DNA of 64,000 nucleotides from G963668345 sp965206025 (GCA_965206025.1 CBDBIU010000004.1:2108001-2172000); one strand, 5' to 3'. Numbered from the stretch's first letter, positions 1 through 9,584 are shown. Notes: generated by a model not told the origin, from the letters alone. Made by a program: numbers and translations.

Positions 1-526
1 AGATCGGCCCCGACTGGGTCGTCGTGCTCTCGAAAAGCACAAAGCGGTCCGGGCTAATCGTTCCGAATTCGCGGCTGGGGAGATCTTCCACGGCTCCCAG
101 AAGGTCGTCAAGACTGACGTCTTTACCGACTCGGCCGAGGGTGAGATGGGGCTGATAGGGGCGAACTTCCGGCGCGATGCCCAGCGGTTGCAGCGCAGTG
201 TCGACGCTGCTGGCCAGCTTGCGAAGACCCGGGGTGTTTTCGGCCCCCACCCAAAACACTCGGGGGGAGCGAGCATGGGGGAAAAACCCCATCCCGGCCA
301 GCGGAACGTTAAGCGCCGTATGCACCGAAGGCAACTTGACCTCGCTACAAGCGCGGATGACTTCCTCCAGCCGCTCTCCCGGCCACTTGCCGATGTATTT
401 GAGCGTGACGTGCATATTCAGCGGGTGAACCCAGCGGACCCCGCCATAGGGGCTGAGTCGCCGCACCAGATCGGTAAGATGCGCGATGACTTTGGAATTC
501 AACTCCAGCGCGGTAAAAAGACGCAT
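1..526 (-). CDS. thpR: RNA 2',3'-cyclic phosphodiesterase (LigT/ThpR family), 3' end beyond window
   Basis: Reverse-strand frame open from ATG at 526 to the window edge, about 175 residues, close to the usual 180-200 aa, so only a short C-terminus is missing. It begins MRLFTALELN, typical of the family. Both catalytic 2H-phosphoesterase motifs are visible: HVTLKYIG near residue 44 and HLTLGR near residue 132. Known members hydrolyse RNA 2',3'-cyclic phosphates in the cytoplasm. It is the last gene seen in a four-gene minus-strand run, 42 bp after the upstream small secreted protein. Other frames over this span are shadows. Confidence 0.88.
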   Translation of the reverse strand, partial: MRLFTALELNSKVIAHLTDLVRRLSPYGGVRWVHPLNMHVTLKYIGKWPGERLEEVIRACSEVKLPSVHTALNVPLAGMGFFPHARSPRVFWVGAENTPGLRKLASSVDTALQPLGIAPEVRPYQPHLTLGRVGKDVSLDDLLGAVEDLPSREFGTISPDRFVLFESTTTQSGPI

Positions 527-568
527 ATCGTTTGAGTGTAGCGTAGAACGTCCCCCGGCAATCCAGCG

Positions 569-937
569 TTACTTATGGACGGAAAACTGATCCTGCGGAA
601 GCTTCAGCTTGACCGTAACGGTCTGTTCAGGCTCCCGGAGTTCGACGGTTTCGCCGTAAGTCTGATACCCTTCCGCGATCACCTGGAGCAAGACAAACCC
701 TTGTTTAATGGGCGGCAGGGGGGCGGTTCCTTGTTGGCTGGTTTTGAGCTCGAAACTACGGCCCACCTTCTTATGCTTTTTACCCTTCAGCGTGCGGACA
801 ATGAGGCTGGCGCGGGGCACCGGTTCACCTTCATGGTCGACGACCACGATGCGCAGGCTGGACCGCGGTTTCTTGGCTGACAACGCGTGCGGAGAGACAA
901 ACAGCGAAGCGAGGATAATGGCAGTTAAGGCTCTCAT
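569..937 (-). CDS. small secreted carboxypeptidase-regulatory-like protein
   Basis: 122 aa. A signal peptide is visible (MRALTAIILASLFVSPHALSA), then a basic KKPR segment and one beta-sandwich-like domain with the pattern 'VVVDHEGEPVPRASLIV ... GFVLLQVIAEGYQTYGETVEL', which resembles carboxypeptidase-D regulatory (transthyretin-like) domains. No catalytic residues are recognisable. It sits 35 bp downstream of the OM protein that also starts with such a domain, so a shared envelope role is inferred. Family assignment is tentative because the protein is short. Confidence 0.62.
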   Translation of the reverse strand: MRALTAIILASLFVSPHALSAKKPRSSLRIVVVDHEGEPVPRASLIVRTLKGKKHKKVGRSFELKTSQQGTAPLPPIKQGFVLLQVIAEGYQTYGETVELREPEQTVTVKLKLPQDQFSVHK

Positions 938-972
938 GTCAAGAAATCAAACCGCGGATGGTCAAGCGCCAG

Positions 973-2826
973 TCAGAAAATGAAACTCAGAGCTCCACGG
1001 TAGCTTCGAATCGCCTGCAATAGATACATCTGTCCGCCATCGAAAGTCTGGATGGGAATATAGCCCGCTTTGAGGAGATTCCTGAGTTCAGCCCTGGCTT
1101 CCAGCTTGCCGGGGAGGGAGCCGTGGAAAGGCAGCGGCTGGCGGACGATCAGATTCAAGCCGGGATTCGAGCGGGCCGCGAAGTCGTTGTAGAGATCCGG
1201 AGCAATGACCGCCTGACGGCTGAGCCACTGGTAGGTCGAAACCACGCGCGTCCCCGACCCGGGCAACTCGCTCGAAAGCGAAGCCATCAGCATATGGGCC
1301 TGCCGCATGTCGAGCGATCGGCGAAGTTCGTTAGGATCGGCGGTTTGCAACTCCGCCCTCGTCGGAGACAAAGCACCGCCGAGTCCATAGCCGACGGCCG
1401 CTTGCAAACGGTCGCGCAGCTTGCGGGCGTAGGAAATGCGAAAGCCCGACGCCTGGTGATAGCCGCCGTTGAAGGTCGAGCTCATCGAAAACAGATCAGG
1501 CAACACATTACCGCCGGCGTAGTAGCCCTCGGGTACGACCGCGGACAAGGCGGCGTCGGAAATACGGTCTCGATAAACGGCCGCTTCGAGAAGTCCGTCT
1601 CCCATGGTTTCGCGGTAAGCGATCTCGACGTGCTCGGTGCGCTGAACGGTGGGCCGGCCGTCGGCAAGCGCCATTCTGGGAAACAGTCCCAGCGACGAAA
1701 CCTCCTGCCGGAGAGCTTCCGTGCCCGTAACAGCTTCGTCCGGCCGGGGAACGCCCGACGCGTAGCGAAGCTGAACCTCACGGTTTGGACCGATGTTATA
1801 GATCAGACGGCCGTAGGGGCTTACGAAGTTCAGCCGGTTGAGGAAGCTGACCGATTCATAGAGAAAGCCGTACTCGAAACGAGCCGTATCGCCCAACTCG
1901 ATGTGGTCGCCGAAACCCAAGGTGAAGGTTTCGAGCCTGGGAAGATCGCCGTCCAACGGCCCGCCGACGATGGCCTGAGTGGCCGCCACGGGTACCTGAA
2001 GCTGGCGTACAGTGAGCGAAACCTCGGGTGCGACACCGCCCATTGTGCGGCTATAGCTGGTGTGAAAGGCGGCGGTGGGCGTTCGGGTCGTTGAGCCATA
2101 ATCGAGATTGCCGCTTACGGTCAAGTTATTGTCACCGAACAACGAGGTAGCTACCGCGAACGCCGTGCCGAGGTCTGTTTCGTTGGCCAGGGCCGACTGG
2201 CGGGCGCCGCCGCCGGCACTGACCTCCGCGTAGCCTCGCGTATCGCTGAATGTGCCCGACAGTTTCCGCAACGCGGTCCGCGATTCGCGGCGCTCCTCGG
2301 GAAGCAGGCGAAGGACAGGGCGCGTTGACGAGGAGGTTCGCAGAACCCATTTCCAATCCTCGCTCATGTCGCGGACCTCGCCTCCACTGGGGAACACAAG
2401 CTGAAGGCTGGAGAAGATCCCCCGTAAATTCACGTCCAGGAAAGTTCGAGCGCCGGCGTCGATCTTGATGTTCTCCTTGAGCAACGGAAGGAAGCGGTCG
2501 AGAGTAACTCGCAGGGAGTAGTTTCCGGGCAAGACGTCGTCCAACTGGAAACTGCCGCGGTGGTCCGTGTAAACGCGCTCGGCGCTACGTCCGGTGGCGG
2601 TCAACAACGTCACCACCGCTCCCATCCGCGGGATTCCGCGGTCGTCCTTGACCCAGCCGACAATCGAGCCGGCCATGCGGTTCTGCGCGGCGACGGGCAG
2701 CGCCGCCACAAGCAGCCCCAGTAAAACGAGCCGCCAAGCCTCGCCGGCCAAGCGCCGAGGGGTTTCGCCGGAATCTCTCCGCCGCGCGTTCACCAGTCCG
2801 GTTGTGGGTGCGACTCCAGGGTGCAC
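973..2826 (-). CDS. outer-membrane protein with N-terminal carboxypeptidase-regulatory domain
   Basis: 617 aa. A hydrophobic export segment (LVLLGLLVAALPVAAQ, near residue 40) precedes a carboxypeptidase-regulatory-like domain of about residues 50-135 ('GWVKDDRGIPRMGAVVTLL ... GSFQLDDVLPGNYSLRV'). The rest is a long run of amphipathic strands ending in aromatic SFIF, as expected of an outer-membrane barrel. It resembles the abundant acidobacterial TonB-receptor-like proteins but is short and I see no plug domain. Its start lies 1 bp after the stop of the GWxTD gene, so the two are likely cotranscribed. The exact start is uncertain because the first 30 residues are atypical for a signal peptide. 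Confidence 0.75.
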   Translation of the reverse strand: MHPGVAPTTGLVNARRRDSGETPRRLAGEAWRLVLLGLLVAALPVAAQNRMAGSIVGWVKDDRGIPRMGAVVTLLTATGRSAERVYTDHRGSFQLDDVLPGNYSLRVTLDRFLPLLKENIKIDAGARTFLDVNLRGIFSSLQLVFPSGGEVRDMSEDWKWVLRTSSSTRPVLRLLPEERRESRTALRKLSGTFSDTRGYAEVSAGGGARQSALANETDLGTAFAVATSLFGDNNLTVSGNLDYGSTTRTPTAAFHTSYSRTMGGVAPEVSLTVRQLQVPVAATQAIVGGPLDGDLPRLETFTLGFGDHIELGDTARFEYGFLYESVSFLNRLNFVSPYGRLIYNIGPNREVQLRYASGVPRPDEAVTGTEALRQEVSSLGLFPRMALADGRPTVQRTEHVEIAYRETMGDGLLEAAVYRDRISDAALSAVVPEGYYAGGNVLPDLFSMSSTFNGGYHQASGFRISYARKLRDRLQAAVGYGLGGALSPTRAELQTADPNELRRSLDMRQAHMLMASLSSELPGSGTRVVSTYQWLSRQAVIAPDLYNDFAARSNPGLNLIVRQPLPFHGSLPGKLEARAELRNLLKAGYIPIQTFDGGQMYLLQAIRSYRGALSFIF

Positions 2827-2827
2827 G

Positions 2828-4468
2828 CTATTTGACCTTAAAGGTTGCCGACGGCATCAGAACCTCGTTCTTAACGCTGTCGCTTACTTCCAGACTCAGC
2901 CGGTACTCGCCGGGATCCAAGTTGGCTAGGGGAAGCAGTTTCTCGACGACCGTTTGCCTGGGCGAGCCCCCCCGGATGGTGCTGAAATCCTCGGTAAAAT
3001 CGAGCAACAGCTCTTCGGGTTTATCCAGCCGCGCGATCTTGTAGGTGACCGACCCGTTCGCGCGCCGGGTCTCCTCGTCCTCGCCAAGGTTGTAGATTTG
3101 CATGTAGATGCCCATCTTTTCGCCGCGCTTAAACTCTTCGCCGATGCGCGGCCGAACCTTGGAGCTTCCGATGACAAACTGCCCGGTTCCCAACGAGCGC
3201 GTGGGGACTCGCTCGATCTTGTCGGCCAGAATGAGGGAACTATTCGCCAGCTTGTCTTCTTCAAACTCGGGTACATGCAAAGCCACCCGGTGGGTGCTCA
3301 TAGTTTCGCCGACGATGTCTTTGACAACCAGTTCCAGGCGATACATGCCTGGGGCCAGCGGGATGCTCTTGTGGTAGACCGACGAACGATTCATCTGTTG
3401 CGGCAGCCGTTCCGCGGTTGTGTCTATGGTGACAGTGTCTTCGAAAACGGTGGCGATACGCCGGGTAAGGGTGGTGACGCGCCCGAAGATATTGATAATC
3501 CCCTTATGAAGACCATCCTCTTCCTTAAAAACGAGGTCCTTGTTTTCCAGCTGAACGGTGACGCCCGTCAGAATCGAATTGTCGGTGATACGAACGTAGT
3601 GAGTCTCCACCTTGTAGGGAAGCGTGTTGTACTCGATGCGGGACTCGACCACCGCTTCGAGATCCTTGAATTTGACAGGCGGTGGCTTCTGGAGCTTTGC
3701 CCACTGTTCCAACCGCTCGAACGGCTGGTACCGGCTCGAGCTCATACCGTGGGGAACGCCCGGCCTGCCGGCCATTCGCTGGTTCCTGTCCATCATCCCC
3801 ATCTGCTCATATAAGGTCGCACCGGCCCCCGGGACGTGGGTCAGAGCGTCCTTCTCGTAGGGGTCCATGGTGTGCCGAAACTCGCCCGTCATGGTGGGGT
3901 CCACGAACTCGATGAGGATGTCGGTGCCGATTCCGTCTATGTAGCGGTAGCGCCAAATCTGGAAGGGGTAGGTAGCCGTGGTACCGCCACCTTCGTCCAT
4001 CGGCCGGTCGTACAAGCCCCCGGACGGATGGTCTTCGATCTCATCAGGCGGCCCGAAGGTGATGTACATGCGCCCGCGGTCGGTCCTCCAACCCGGAAAG
4101 CCGGAGGCGAAGCGGTCGTTGGCGTAGGCGATTCGGCGGTAGTGTTCTTCCTTGTACTCGTTCTCTATGCTGTCGGGCGTAGGATCCCGGCGCATCCAAA
4201 ACTGTTCGATAAAGTTTTCCCGCTCCTCCCCCGTTGTCAAGCGAAGAAACGCCTTCTTCTCTCCGCCCGTAATGATGTAAAGGACGTCCTCTTTCAGCCA
4301 GCGCTTGAAGGGACCCTGGAGCTCCTTTTCGAGCCTCTTGAGCCGCTTGCGCTCCTGCTTCCTGGTGAGCTTGCCGGCTTCTTCTTTCTTCTTGGCGGAA
4401 AGAGGCGCAACAGGGAAGGCAAAGGCGAAAGCCAGAACTACTACCCCAGCGAGGAGTCTTCGTGACAT
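2828..4468 (-). CDS. GWxTD domain-containing secreted protein
   Basis: 546 aa. Signal peptide MSRRLLAGVVVLAFAFAFPVAPLSA is followed by a highly charged KKK/RKQ segment. The GWxTD domain spans about residues 45-170 and shows 'FWMRRDPTPDS', the name-giving FPGWRTDRG and 'YITFGPPDEIE'. The C-terminal half is beta-rich and ends 'PGEYRLSLEVSDSVKNEV', like a fibronectin or Ig-type fold. GWxTD proteins are frequent in Acidobacteriota and other environmental phyla; their function is unknown. First gene of the minus-strand run (GWxTD, OM protein, small secreted protein, thpR), transcribed away from the histidine kinase across a 432-bp gap. Confidence 0.86.
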   Translation of the reverse strand: MSRRLLAGVVVLAFAFAFPVAPLSAKKKEEAGKLTRKQERKRLKRLEKELQGPFKRWLKEDVLYIITGGEKKAFLRLTTGEERENFIEQFWMRRDPTPDSIENEYKEEHYRRIAYANDRFASGFPGWRTDRGRMYITFGPPDEIEDHPSGGLYDRPMDEGGGTTATYPFQIWRYRYIDGIGTDILIEFVDPTMTGEFRHTMDPYEKDALTHVPGAGATLYEQMGMMDRNQRMAGRPGVPHGMSSSRYQPFERLEQWAKLQKPPPVKFKDLEAVVESRIEYNTLPYKVETHYVRITDNSILTGVTVQLENKDLVFKEEDGLHKGIINIFGRVTTLTRRIATVFEDTVTIDTTAERLPQQMNRSSVYHKSIPLAPGMYRLELVVKDIVGETMSTHRVALHVPEFEEDKLANSSLILADKIERVPTRSLGTGQFVIGSSKVRPRIGEEFKRGEKMGIYMQIYNLGEDEETRRANGSVTYKIARLDKPEELLLDFTEDFSTIRGGSPRQTVVEKLLPLANLDPGEYRLSLEVSDSVKNEVLMPSATFKVK

Positions 4469-4900
4469 GTTGACAACCGCCCCGTAGATAGATACGTCCT
4501 TAACGCGCGAACGGGTTCTTACAATCCGACGGCGACTCAGCTTCGATTCTAGGACTTCCTACCCGGAAGGTCAAGTAAATTCAAGTAGCCGAGCCCGGTG
4601 CTCCCCGCTATGCCCCCCAGACCGATTCGCGAGACGGAATCGGCCGACGCTTCCCCGAAAGCGCGCAGGCGGCCGACAACATCCCATCCGACCAGGGATC
4701 ACGGTTCTACGAGAATCCGGAGAAGATTCTCCGAGATATTGTATTCTCAGCGCTTTGGCCCCGGAGTGCCTCTACAACTGTTTTTGTTTCAATGGTTTAG
4801 GAATTCATGGCGGGCTGGGGTTTTGGCGCTTCACTTGCAGCACCGGAGGTTGGGTTTTTAGGGGTGAGGTGAATCTCGCGTTCGGTCGGGTTGCCCCCCG
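4469..4900. other. divergent intergenic region between GWxTD gene and histidine kinase
   Basis: 432 bp separating divergent genes, so it should carry both promoters. An AT-richer stretch at about 4730-4800 contrasts with the GC-rich surroundings and is the most promoter-like part, but I cannot fix -35/-10 boxes with confidence. An 87-residue open frame on the plus strand here has no recognisable features and is judged spurious. The kinase ATG at 4901 has only a weak upstream Shine-Dalgarno sequence. Confidence 0.4.
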
Positions 4901-7837
4901 ATGAGTAAAGCTTTGGCAAATCGGCTTTTGACGAAGTTATTGGTAGCCGCAACCGTCGTCATGGCGGCCGCGGCGTTGCTGAATTTCGAGCAGCGTCGCG
5001 GCGTACGCCTGCCCGACGACGGGGTCACCTGGATCGACGGGGCCTCCGGTGTCGAAGCGCTTCGAATCAGCGCCGCAAGCGGGGCCGCGAGAGCGGGAAT
5101 CAGGCCGGGGGACATCCTACAAAAGATCGATCGAGTTCCCGTGGAAGATGCCGCGGCGGTCGGCCGGATCCTTGGCGGAATCGGCGCGTGGGGACAGGCC
5201 ACCTACGTGGTGGTCCGCGGCGGAATCGAGGTTCGCACACCGTTGATTGTGGACGCCGTGCCGTTGAACACGTTCGTTCACTACTTCCTGGGAGCCGTGG
5301 CCTTAGCTTACCTGGCCATCGGCGTATTTGTCTTCTACCGCAAGTCGGCGGAGCCGATGGCCCGCCACTTTTACGTGTTCTGTTTGGGATCGTTTGTCCT
5401 ATACGCGTTCAGCTACACCTCCACGCTGGATGGCTTTGACCGTTTTGTCTACTGGTCGGATGTCTGGGCGACGTTGCTCGTGCCGGCCGTGTTTTTGCAC
5501 TTCTGCCTGGTGTTTCCCGATTCGCGGCAGGCCACGCGCGTTCGACGGGGGGCGGCGGTGTTGGCTTATGTCCCGGTCGCGGCCATGCTCGGTCTGCACC
5601 ACGGGGCCGCTTCCGGAATGCTCGAAACCGACCTGCCTCTGGTCGAACTGCGGTTTTTGCTCGACCGGCTGGAATATGGCCTGCTGGGATTGTATTTCCT
5701 CTCCGCGGCGGCGGCGGTGGGGTTCGCCGTTCGCGGTACGGAAGAGCCGATTCTCAGGCAACAGCGCAAGTGGCTGGCGCAGGGGACCCTGTGGGGCGTG
5801 CTGCCGTTCGTGATTTTTTATGTGGGGCCCTATGTCGGCGGGGAGATCGTGGGGCCGAACGGAAGCCTGGCCGTATTCTCGCTGGCTTTGATTCCGGCGG
5901 CCTTCGCCTATGCCATCTTCCGGTACCGGCTGATGGATGTAGAGGTTGTCGTGCGGAGAGGCACGGCTTACACGCTGGCCACGGCCGCGCTGCTGGTTCT
6001 CTTTTACGGGGTGATTTTCCTGTTGAGCGGTATGGTCGCCCCACAGCTCAACGAGTTGGCGCCGGCGGGGTGGGTGATCTCGGTCGTGGCGGCCGCGGTT
6101 GTGTTCCAGCCTCTGCGGCGCCGGATCCAGCAAAACCTGGAGCGGCGTTTCTATCGAGAACGCTATGATTACCGCCAGACCCTGGTCGAATTCGCTTCCG
6201 AGCTGAGCACGGAAACGAATCTTGAGCCGATGCTTTCCTCCGCTTCCGAACGCTTGGTGCGGACTCTGGGCCTAAGCCGCGTGGCGATCTTCGTGGCCAG
6301 CGGGGAGGGTTCGAGCGGGGACCCGAACGGCTTTCGCCTGCTGCATGGAGCCGGGCTGAGCGACGTGAACGGGGCCACCATCGACGAGCGGACTTGGCTC
6401 GACATGAGTTTTCTCCGTTCCGAGGGGGTCGGGGAAAACGGCGGCGTTCCCTATCTGTTCCTCGAGGGCCCGGCCACGTCCATCGAGTGTTCCCCGGCGG
6501 CGAAACTCACCATCGCCGATCTGGATCTTAGCTACTATGTGGCCTGTCGCGTTCGCGGCCGTACGATTGCCTACCTGGGGCTGGGACGGACGGTAGAGGG
6601 GAACTATCTCTCAAGTGAAGATCTCGCGCTGGTGCGGGCGGTGGGCGGATACTTCGCCATTGCTCTGGAGAATGCGCGCCTGTATCACTCTCTCGAGATC
6701 AAGGCGAATGAATACCAGCGGCTGAAGGATTACAACGAGAACATCGTCGAATCGCTGAGCGTCGGCATCCTAGCGACCGACTTGGATGATCGAGTCGAAA
6801 GCTGGAACGCGCAACTCGAGCTGACGTTCGGGATTTCCCGGGAACAGGCCGTGGGCCGCCGCTTGGCGCATTTGCTGCCGACGGGGCTGGTGGCCGAGGT
6901 CGAGAGAAGCCGTGGAGAAACAGGCATCCGGAACGTCTACAAGTTTCGCGTGCGCGCCGATGACTTCCCCGCGGAGTTTCGCCCGCAGCCGGCGAGCAAC
7001 GGCGGCAGCCGGGGCGAGGAACGGATGCTCAACATTGCCATCGCCCCGTTGGTGGCCAAGAATTTCGACCCCATCGGGCGGCTCATCATTCTTGACGACG
7101 TCACGGAGAGAATCGAACTCGAAGAGCAATTGGCCCACGCCGACAAGATGAGCTCGATTGGCGTTTTGGCTGCCGGCGTAGCTCACGAGGTGAACACGCC
7201 GCTGGCGGTCATTTCAAGCTACGCCCAAATGCTGGCCAAGCAAGTGGCCGATGACCCGCGGCAAACCAAGATCCTGGACAAGATTACCTCGCAAACCTTC
7301 CGCGCCAGCGAGATCGTCAACGCGTTGCTCAACGCCTCCCGCGTGTCGCCCAGGGAGCTGGCCCCGCTCGATCTGAATCAGGTGCTTGAGGACACGGTTT
7401 CCCTTGTCAAGCCGCAATTGCCCATGGACAAGATCAAGATTCGGCTCGATCTCCAACCGGAAGCGGCGTCTGTCGTCGGCAATAGCGGCAAGCTGCAGCA
7501 GGTCTTCCTGAACCTCCTGCTCAATGCGCGCGATGCGATGCCGCGGGGCGGAGAGCTGACTGTGCGCACACGAGTCGTGGAGGGCGACCAGGGTGAAGCC
7601 GTGGCGCAAGTCGTCGTCAGCGACACGGGAGTGGGCATGACGGTCGAACAAGCTCGACGCGCTTTCGATCCGTTCTTCACCACCAAGGAACCGAAGCGCG
7701 GAACGGGTCTCGGCTTGGCCGTCAGCTACGGCATCGTCGGCGAGCACTCGGGTACTATGAGTGTCGAAAGCGCGCCCGGCAAGGGCGCTTCGTTCCGCGT
7801 CGAGCTGCCTCTGGCCAGGAAGCCCATACATGCCTAA
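4901..7837 (+). CDS. membrane sensor histidine kinase with N-terminal PDZ, GAF and PAS domains
   Basis: 978 aa. Order: one N-terminal membrane segment (about 10-27), a PDZ-like domain (about 35-115, 'ARAGIRPGDILQKIDRVPVE'), a multi-span membrane block (about 125-405), GAF (about 421-590), PAS (about 605-730, 'VESLSVGILATDLDDRVESW'), HisKA with phospho-acceptor His762 in GVAHEVNTPLAV, then HATPase with N box (Asn871 region, NLLLNARDAM), DTGVGM and GTGLGLA. This is a complete kinase of the NtrB/AtoS type. Its last 8 bases overlap the start of the response regulator, showing translational coupling. The PDZ placed before the membrane block suggests sensing of an envelope peptide or protein; that is inference. 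Confidence 0.93.
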   Translation: MSKALANRLLTKLLVAATVVMAAAALLNFEQRRGVRLPDDGVTWIDGASGVEALRISAASGAARAGIRPGDILQKIDRVPVEDAAAVGRILGGIGAWGQATYVVVRGGIEVRTPLIVDAVPLNTFVHYFLGAVALAYLAIGVFVFYRKSAEPMARHFYVFCLGSFVLYAFSYTSTLDGFDRFVYWSDVWATLLVPAVFLHFCLVFPDSRQATRVRRGAAVLAYVPVAAMLGLHHGAASGMLETDLPLVELRFLLDRLEYGLLGLYFLSAAAAVGFAVRGTEEPILRQQRKWLAQGTLWGVLPFVIFYVGPYVGGEIVGPNGSLAVFSLALIPAAFAYAIFRYRLMDVEVVVRRGTAYTLATAALLVLFYGVIFLLSGMVAPQLNELAPAGWVISVVAAAVVFQPLRRRIQQNLERRFYRERYDYRQTLVEFASELSTETNLEPMLSSASERLVRTLGLSRVAIFVASGEGSSGDPNGFRLLHGAGLSDVNGATIDERTWLDMSFLRSEGVGENGGVPYLFLEGPATSIECSPAAKLTIADLDLSYYVACRVRGRTIAYLGLGRTVEGNYLSSEDLALVRAVGGYFAIALENARLYHSLEIKANEYQRLKDYNENIVESLSVGILATDLDDRVESWNAQLELTFGISREQAVGRRLAHLLPTGLVAEVERSRGETGIRNVYKFRVRADDFPAEFRPQPASNGGSRGEERMLNIAIAPLVAKNFDPIGRLIILDDVTERIELEEQLAHADKMSSIGVLAAGVAHEVNTPLAVISSYAQMLAKQVADDPRQTKILDKITSQTFRASEIVNALLNASRVSPRELAPLDLNQVLEDTVSLVKPQLPMDKIKIRLDLQPEAASVVGNSGKLQQVFLNLLLNARDAMPRGGELTVRTRVVEGDQGEAVAQVVVSDTGVGMTVEQARRAFDPFFTTKEPKRGTGLGLAVSYGIVGEHSGTMSVESAPGKGASFRVELPLARKPIHA

Positions 7838-9296
7838 GACTCCATCCCAACCCCCTCGGGAGTCGAAAGGCAAAATCCTTATCATCGACGACGAAGACGC
7901 GATCCTCGAGAGCCTCGAGACGCTGCTCGAGCTCGAGGAGTACGAGGTAGCCACGGCCGCCACGGCGGGCGACGGCGTGGCGGCGCTCGAGTCGGCCGCG
8001 TTCGATTTGGTGCTGCTCGACTTGATGCTTCCCGATCGCTCGGGTCTCGAGGTGTTGGAGGATGTGCGCCAGAGCGACCAAGAGACGCCGATCGTAATGT
8101 TGACCGCCTACGGCTCGATCGAAACCGCGGTGCAGGCGATCAAGCTAGGCGCCAACGATTTCTTCACCAAGCCTTGGAACAACGAAAAACTGCTGATCGA
8201 GATCGATCAGACCATCACGCGGCGGCGGCTGGAGCGCGAGAACGCTCACCTGAAGAGTGTTCTCAAAAAGCGCTTCAGCTTTGCCAACATCATCGGCAAG
8301 AGCGAGAGCATGCAGCGGGTCTACGACCTGGTGGGCCAAGTGGCGCCCAGCCGCTCGACCGTGCTGATTCACGGTGATAGCGGCACGGGAAAGGAGCTGA
8401 TCGCCAAGGCCCTGCACGCCAACTCGCCCCGCGCCGGGAAACCCTTTGTCCCGGTCAACACCGGGTCCATCCCCGTCGATCTGCTGGAGTCGACGCTGTT
8501 CGGCCACCTCAAGGGGGCCTTCACCGGAGCGATCCAAACTCGCCGGGGCTGCTTCGACGTCGCCGACAGAGGAACGATTTTCCTCGACGAGGTCGGCACG
8601 CTCGAGATCGAGACGCAGGCGAAGCTGCTGCGCGTGATCCAGGAACGCGAATTCATGCCCGTGGGCTCCACCGCGACGGTCAAGGTGGACGTGCGCATCG
8701 TCGCCGCCACCAATGTCGATTTGGAACAACAGGTCCGCCAAGGCGCTTTCCGAGAGGATCTCTACTATCGCCTCAACGTCATTGAGGTCAACCTGCCGCC
8801 GCTGGTCGAGAGGATGGAAGATATTCCTCTGTTGACGGAGCACTTCTTTGATCGCTATTGCGAAGAGAACGAGCGCTTCCTCGACGGAAGCGGCCACTCG
8901 ACGCTGCGCTTTTCCCCCGAGGCGGTGAGGGTTCTCATGGACCATTCTTGGCCGGGCAATGTTCGGGAGTTGGAAAACGTTGTCGAGCGGGCGGTGGTGC
9001 TGGCCACCGAGCCGGAAGTAGCCGTCGACCTGCTGCCCGAATCGCTGGTGGGTTCGGACGGCGGCTCGCGTGTCCGCATCCCCGCAAACTTCAAGCCGGC
9101 CGCCGGCGCGAGTTTGTACGAAGTCGTCGAAGAATTCGAGCGCCGCCTGATCATGGAGGAGCTCGAAAAATGCGGCTGGAACCAGACCGAAACCGCTAAG
9201 AGCCTGCGAGTCGCCCTCTCGACTCTGAATCAAAAGATTCAGCGGCTCGACATCGACGTCAAGCGCATGCGGGAGCTGGTGCAAGCCGGGCGGTAG
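7830..9296 (+). CDS. NtrC-family sigma-54-dependent response regulator
   Basis: 488 aa from the ATG at 7830, which overlaps the kinase stop (ATGCCTAA). An upstream start would add 23 residues encoded inside the kinase gene and is rejected. Receiver domain: acidic pair D20/D21, phospho-acceptor D64 (LLDLMLP), T92, K114. Central AAA+ domain: Walker A GDSGTGKE, sigma-54 contact loop GAFTGA, Walker B TIFLDE. The C-terminus has a Fis-type helix-turn-helix ('NQTETAKSLRVALSTLNQKI'). It should activate sigma-54 promoters when phosphorylated by the adjacent kinase. Targets are not visible here; I found no clear -24/-12 promoter in the neighbouring gaps. Confidence 0.94.
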   Translation: MPKTPSQPPRESKGKILIIDDEDAILESLETLLELEEYEVATAATAGDGVAALESAAFDLVLLDLMLPDRSGLEVLEDVRQSDQETPIVMLTAYGSIETAVQAIKLGANDFFTKPWNNEKLLIEIDQTITRRRLERENAHLKSVLKKRFSFANIIGKSESMQRVYDLVGQVAPSRSTVLIHGDSGTGKELIAKALHANSPRAGKPFVPVNTGSIPVDLLESTLFGHLKGAFTGAIQTRRGCFDVADRGTIFLDEVGTLEIETQAKLLRVIQEREFMPVGSTATVKVDVRIVAATNVDLEQQVRQGAFREDLYYRLNVIEVNLPPLVERMEDIPLLTEHFFDRYCEENERFLDGSGHSTLRFSPEAVRVLMDHSWPGNVRELENVVERAVVLATEPEVAVDLLPESLVGSDGGSRVRIPANFKPAAGASLYEVVEEFERRLIMEELEKCGWNQTETAKSLRVALSTLNQKIQRLDIDVKRMRELVQAGR

Positions 9297-9390
9297 CGGG
9301 CTAGCGTCCAAGAACGCCGCCATCGTACGTCGTCTTGCGAGTCAGGCACTCCCCTATAGAACCGCACGCCCACGGCGCTCCCTCCAGCGC

Positions 9391-9454
9391 GCTTTTCTCA
9401 CCACGTGGCGAGACGAAGTGCGTGAGAGGCCCGTCGGTACAAGGCGCGTGACGC
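9391..9454 (-). repeat. 64-bp dispersed repeat, copy 1 (partner at 37119-37182)
   Basis: Aligns without gaps to 37119-37182 with only about seven differences by eye. It begins with the GCTTTTCTCACCA terminus shared by the MITE-like family described in this window and continues with GTGCGTGAGAGGCCCGTC. Both copies lie just downstream of coding regions. Confidence 0.8.
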
Positions 9455-9563
9455 TCGGCGCCGCATTTCTTGAATAATGCGGGCGTAGTTAAACAGTTAC
9501 GTTGAGCACGGCGAGCAAGCGAAGCGCAATCATGGCGGGCCTACTGCGTGCTTCGACCGTCAG

Positions 9564-9584
9564 GTGGCGAGAAATGTGCGCTAG
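9564..9584 (+). repeat. solo terminus of the dispersed repeat family
   Basis: GTGGCGAGAAATGTGCGCTAG matches the family end GTGGTGAGAAA-GCGGGCTAG with a few changes. The 15 bp before it (TGCTTCGACCGTCAG) recur at 45688-45702 beside another family copy. Confidence 0.5.

Noticed and set aside
1123..2094. 323-codon plus-strand frame opposite the OM protein
   Set aside because: No signal, domain or ribosome-binding site; shadow of the real minus-strand gene.
8145..9323. Long minus-strand frame opposite the NtrC regulator
   Set aside because: Antisense shadow of a conserved sigma-54 regulator; His/Gln/Arg-rich without motifs.
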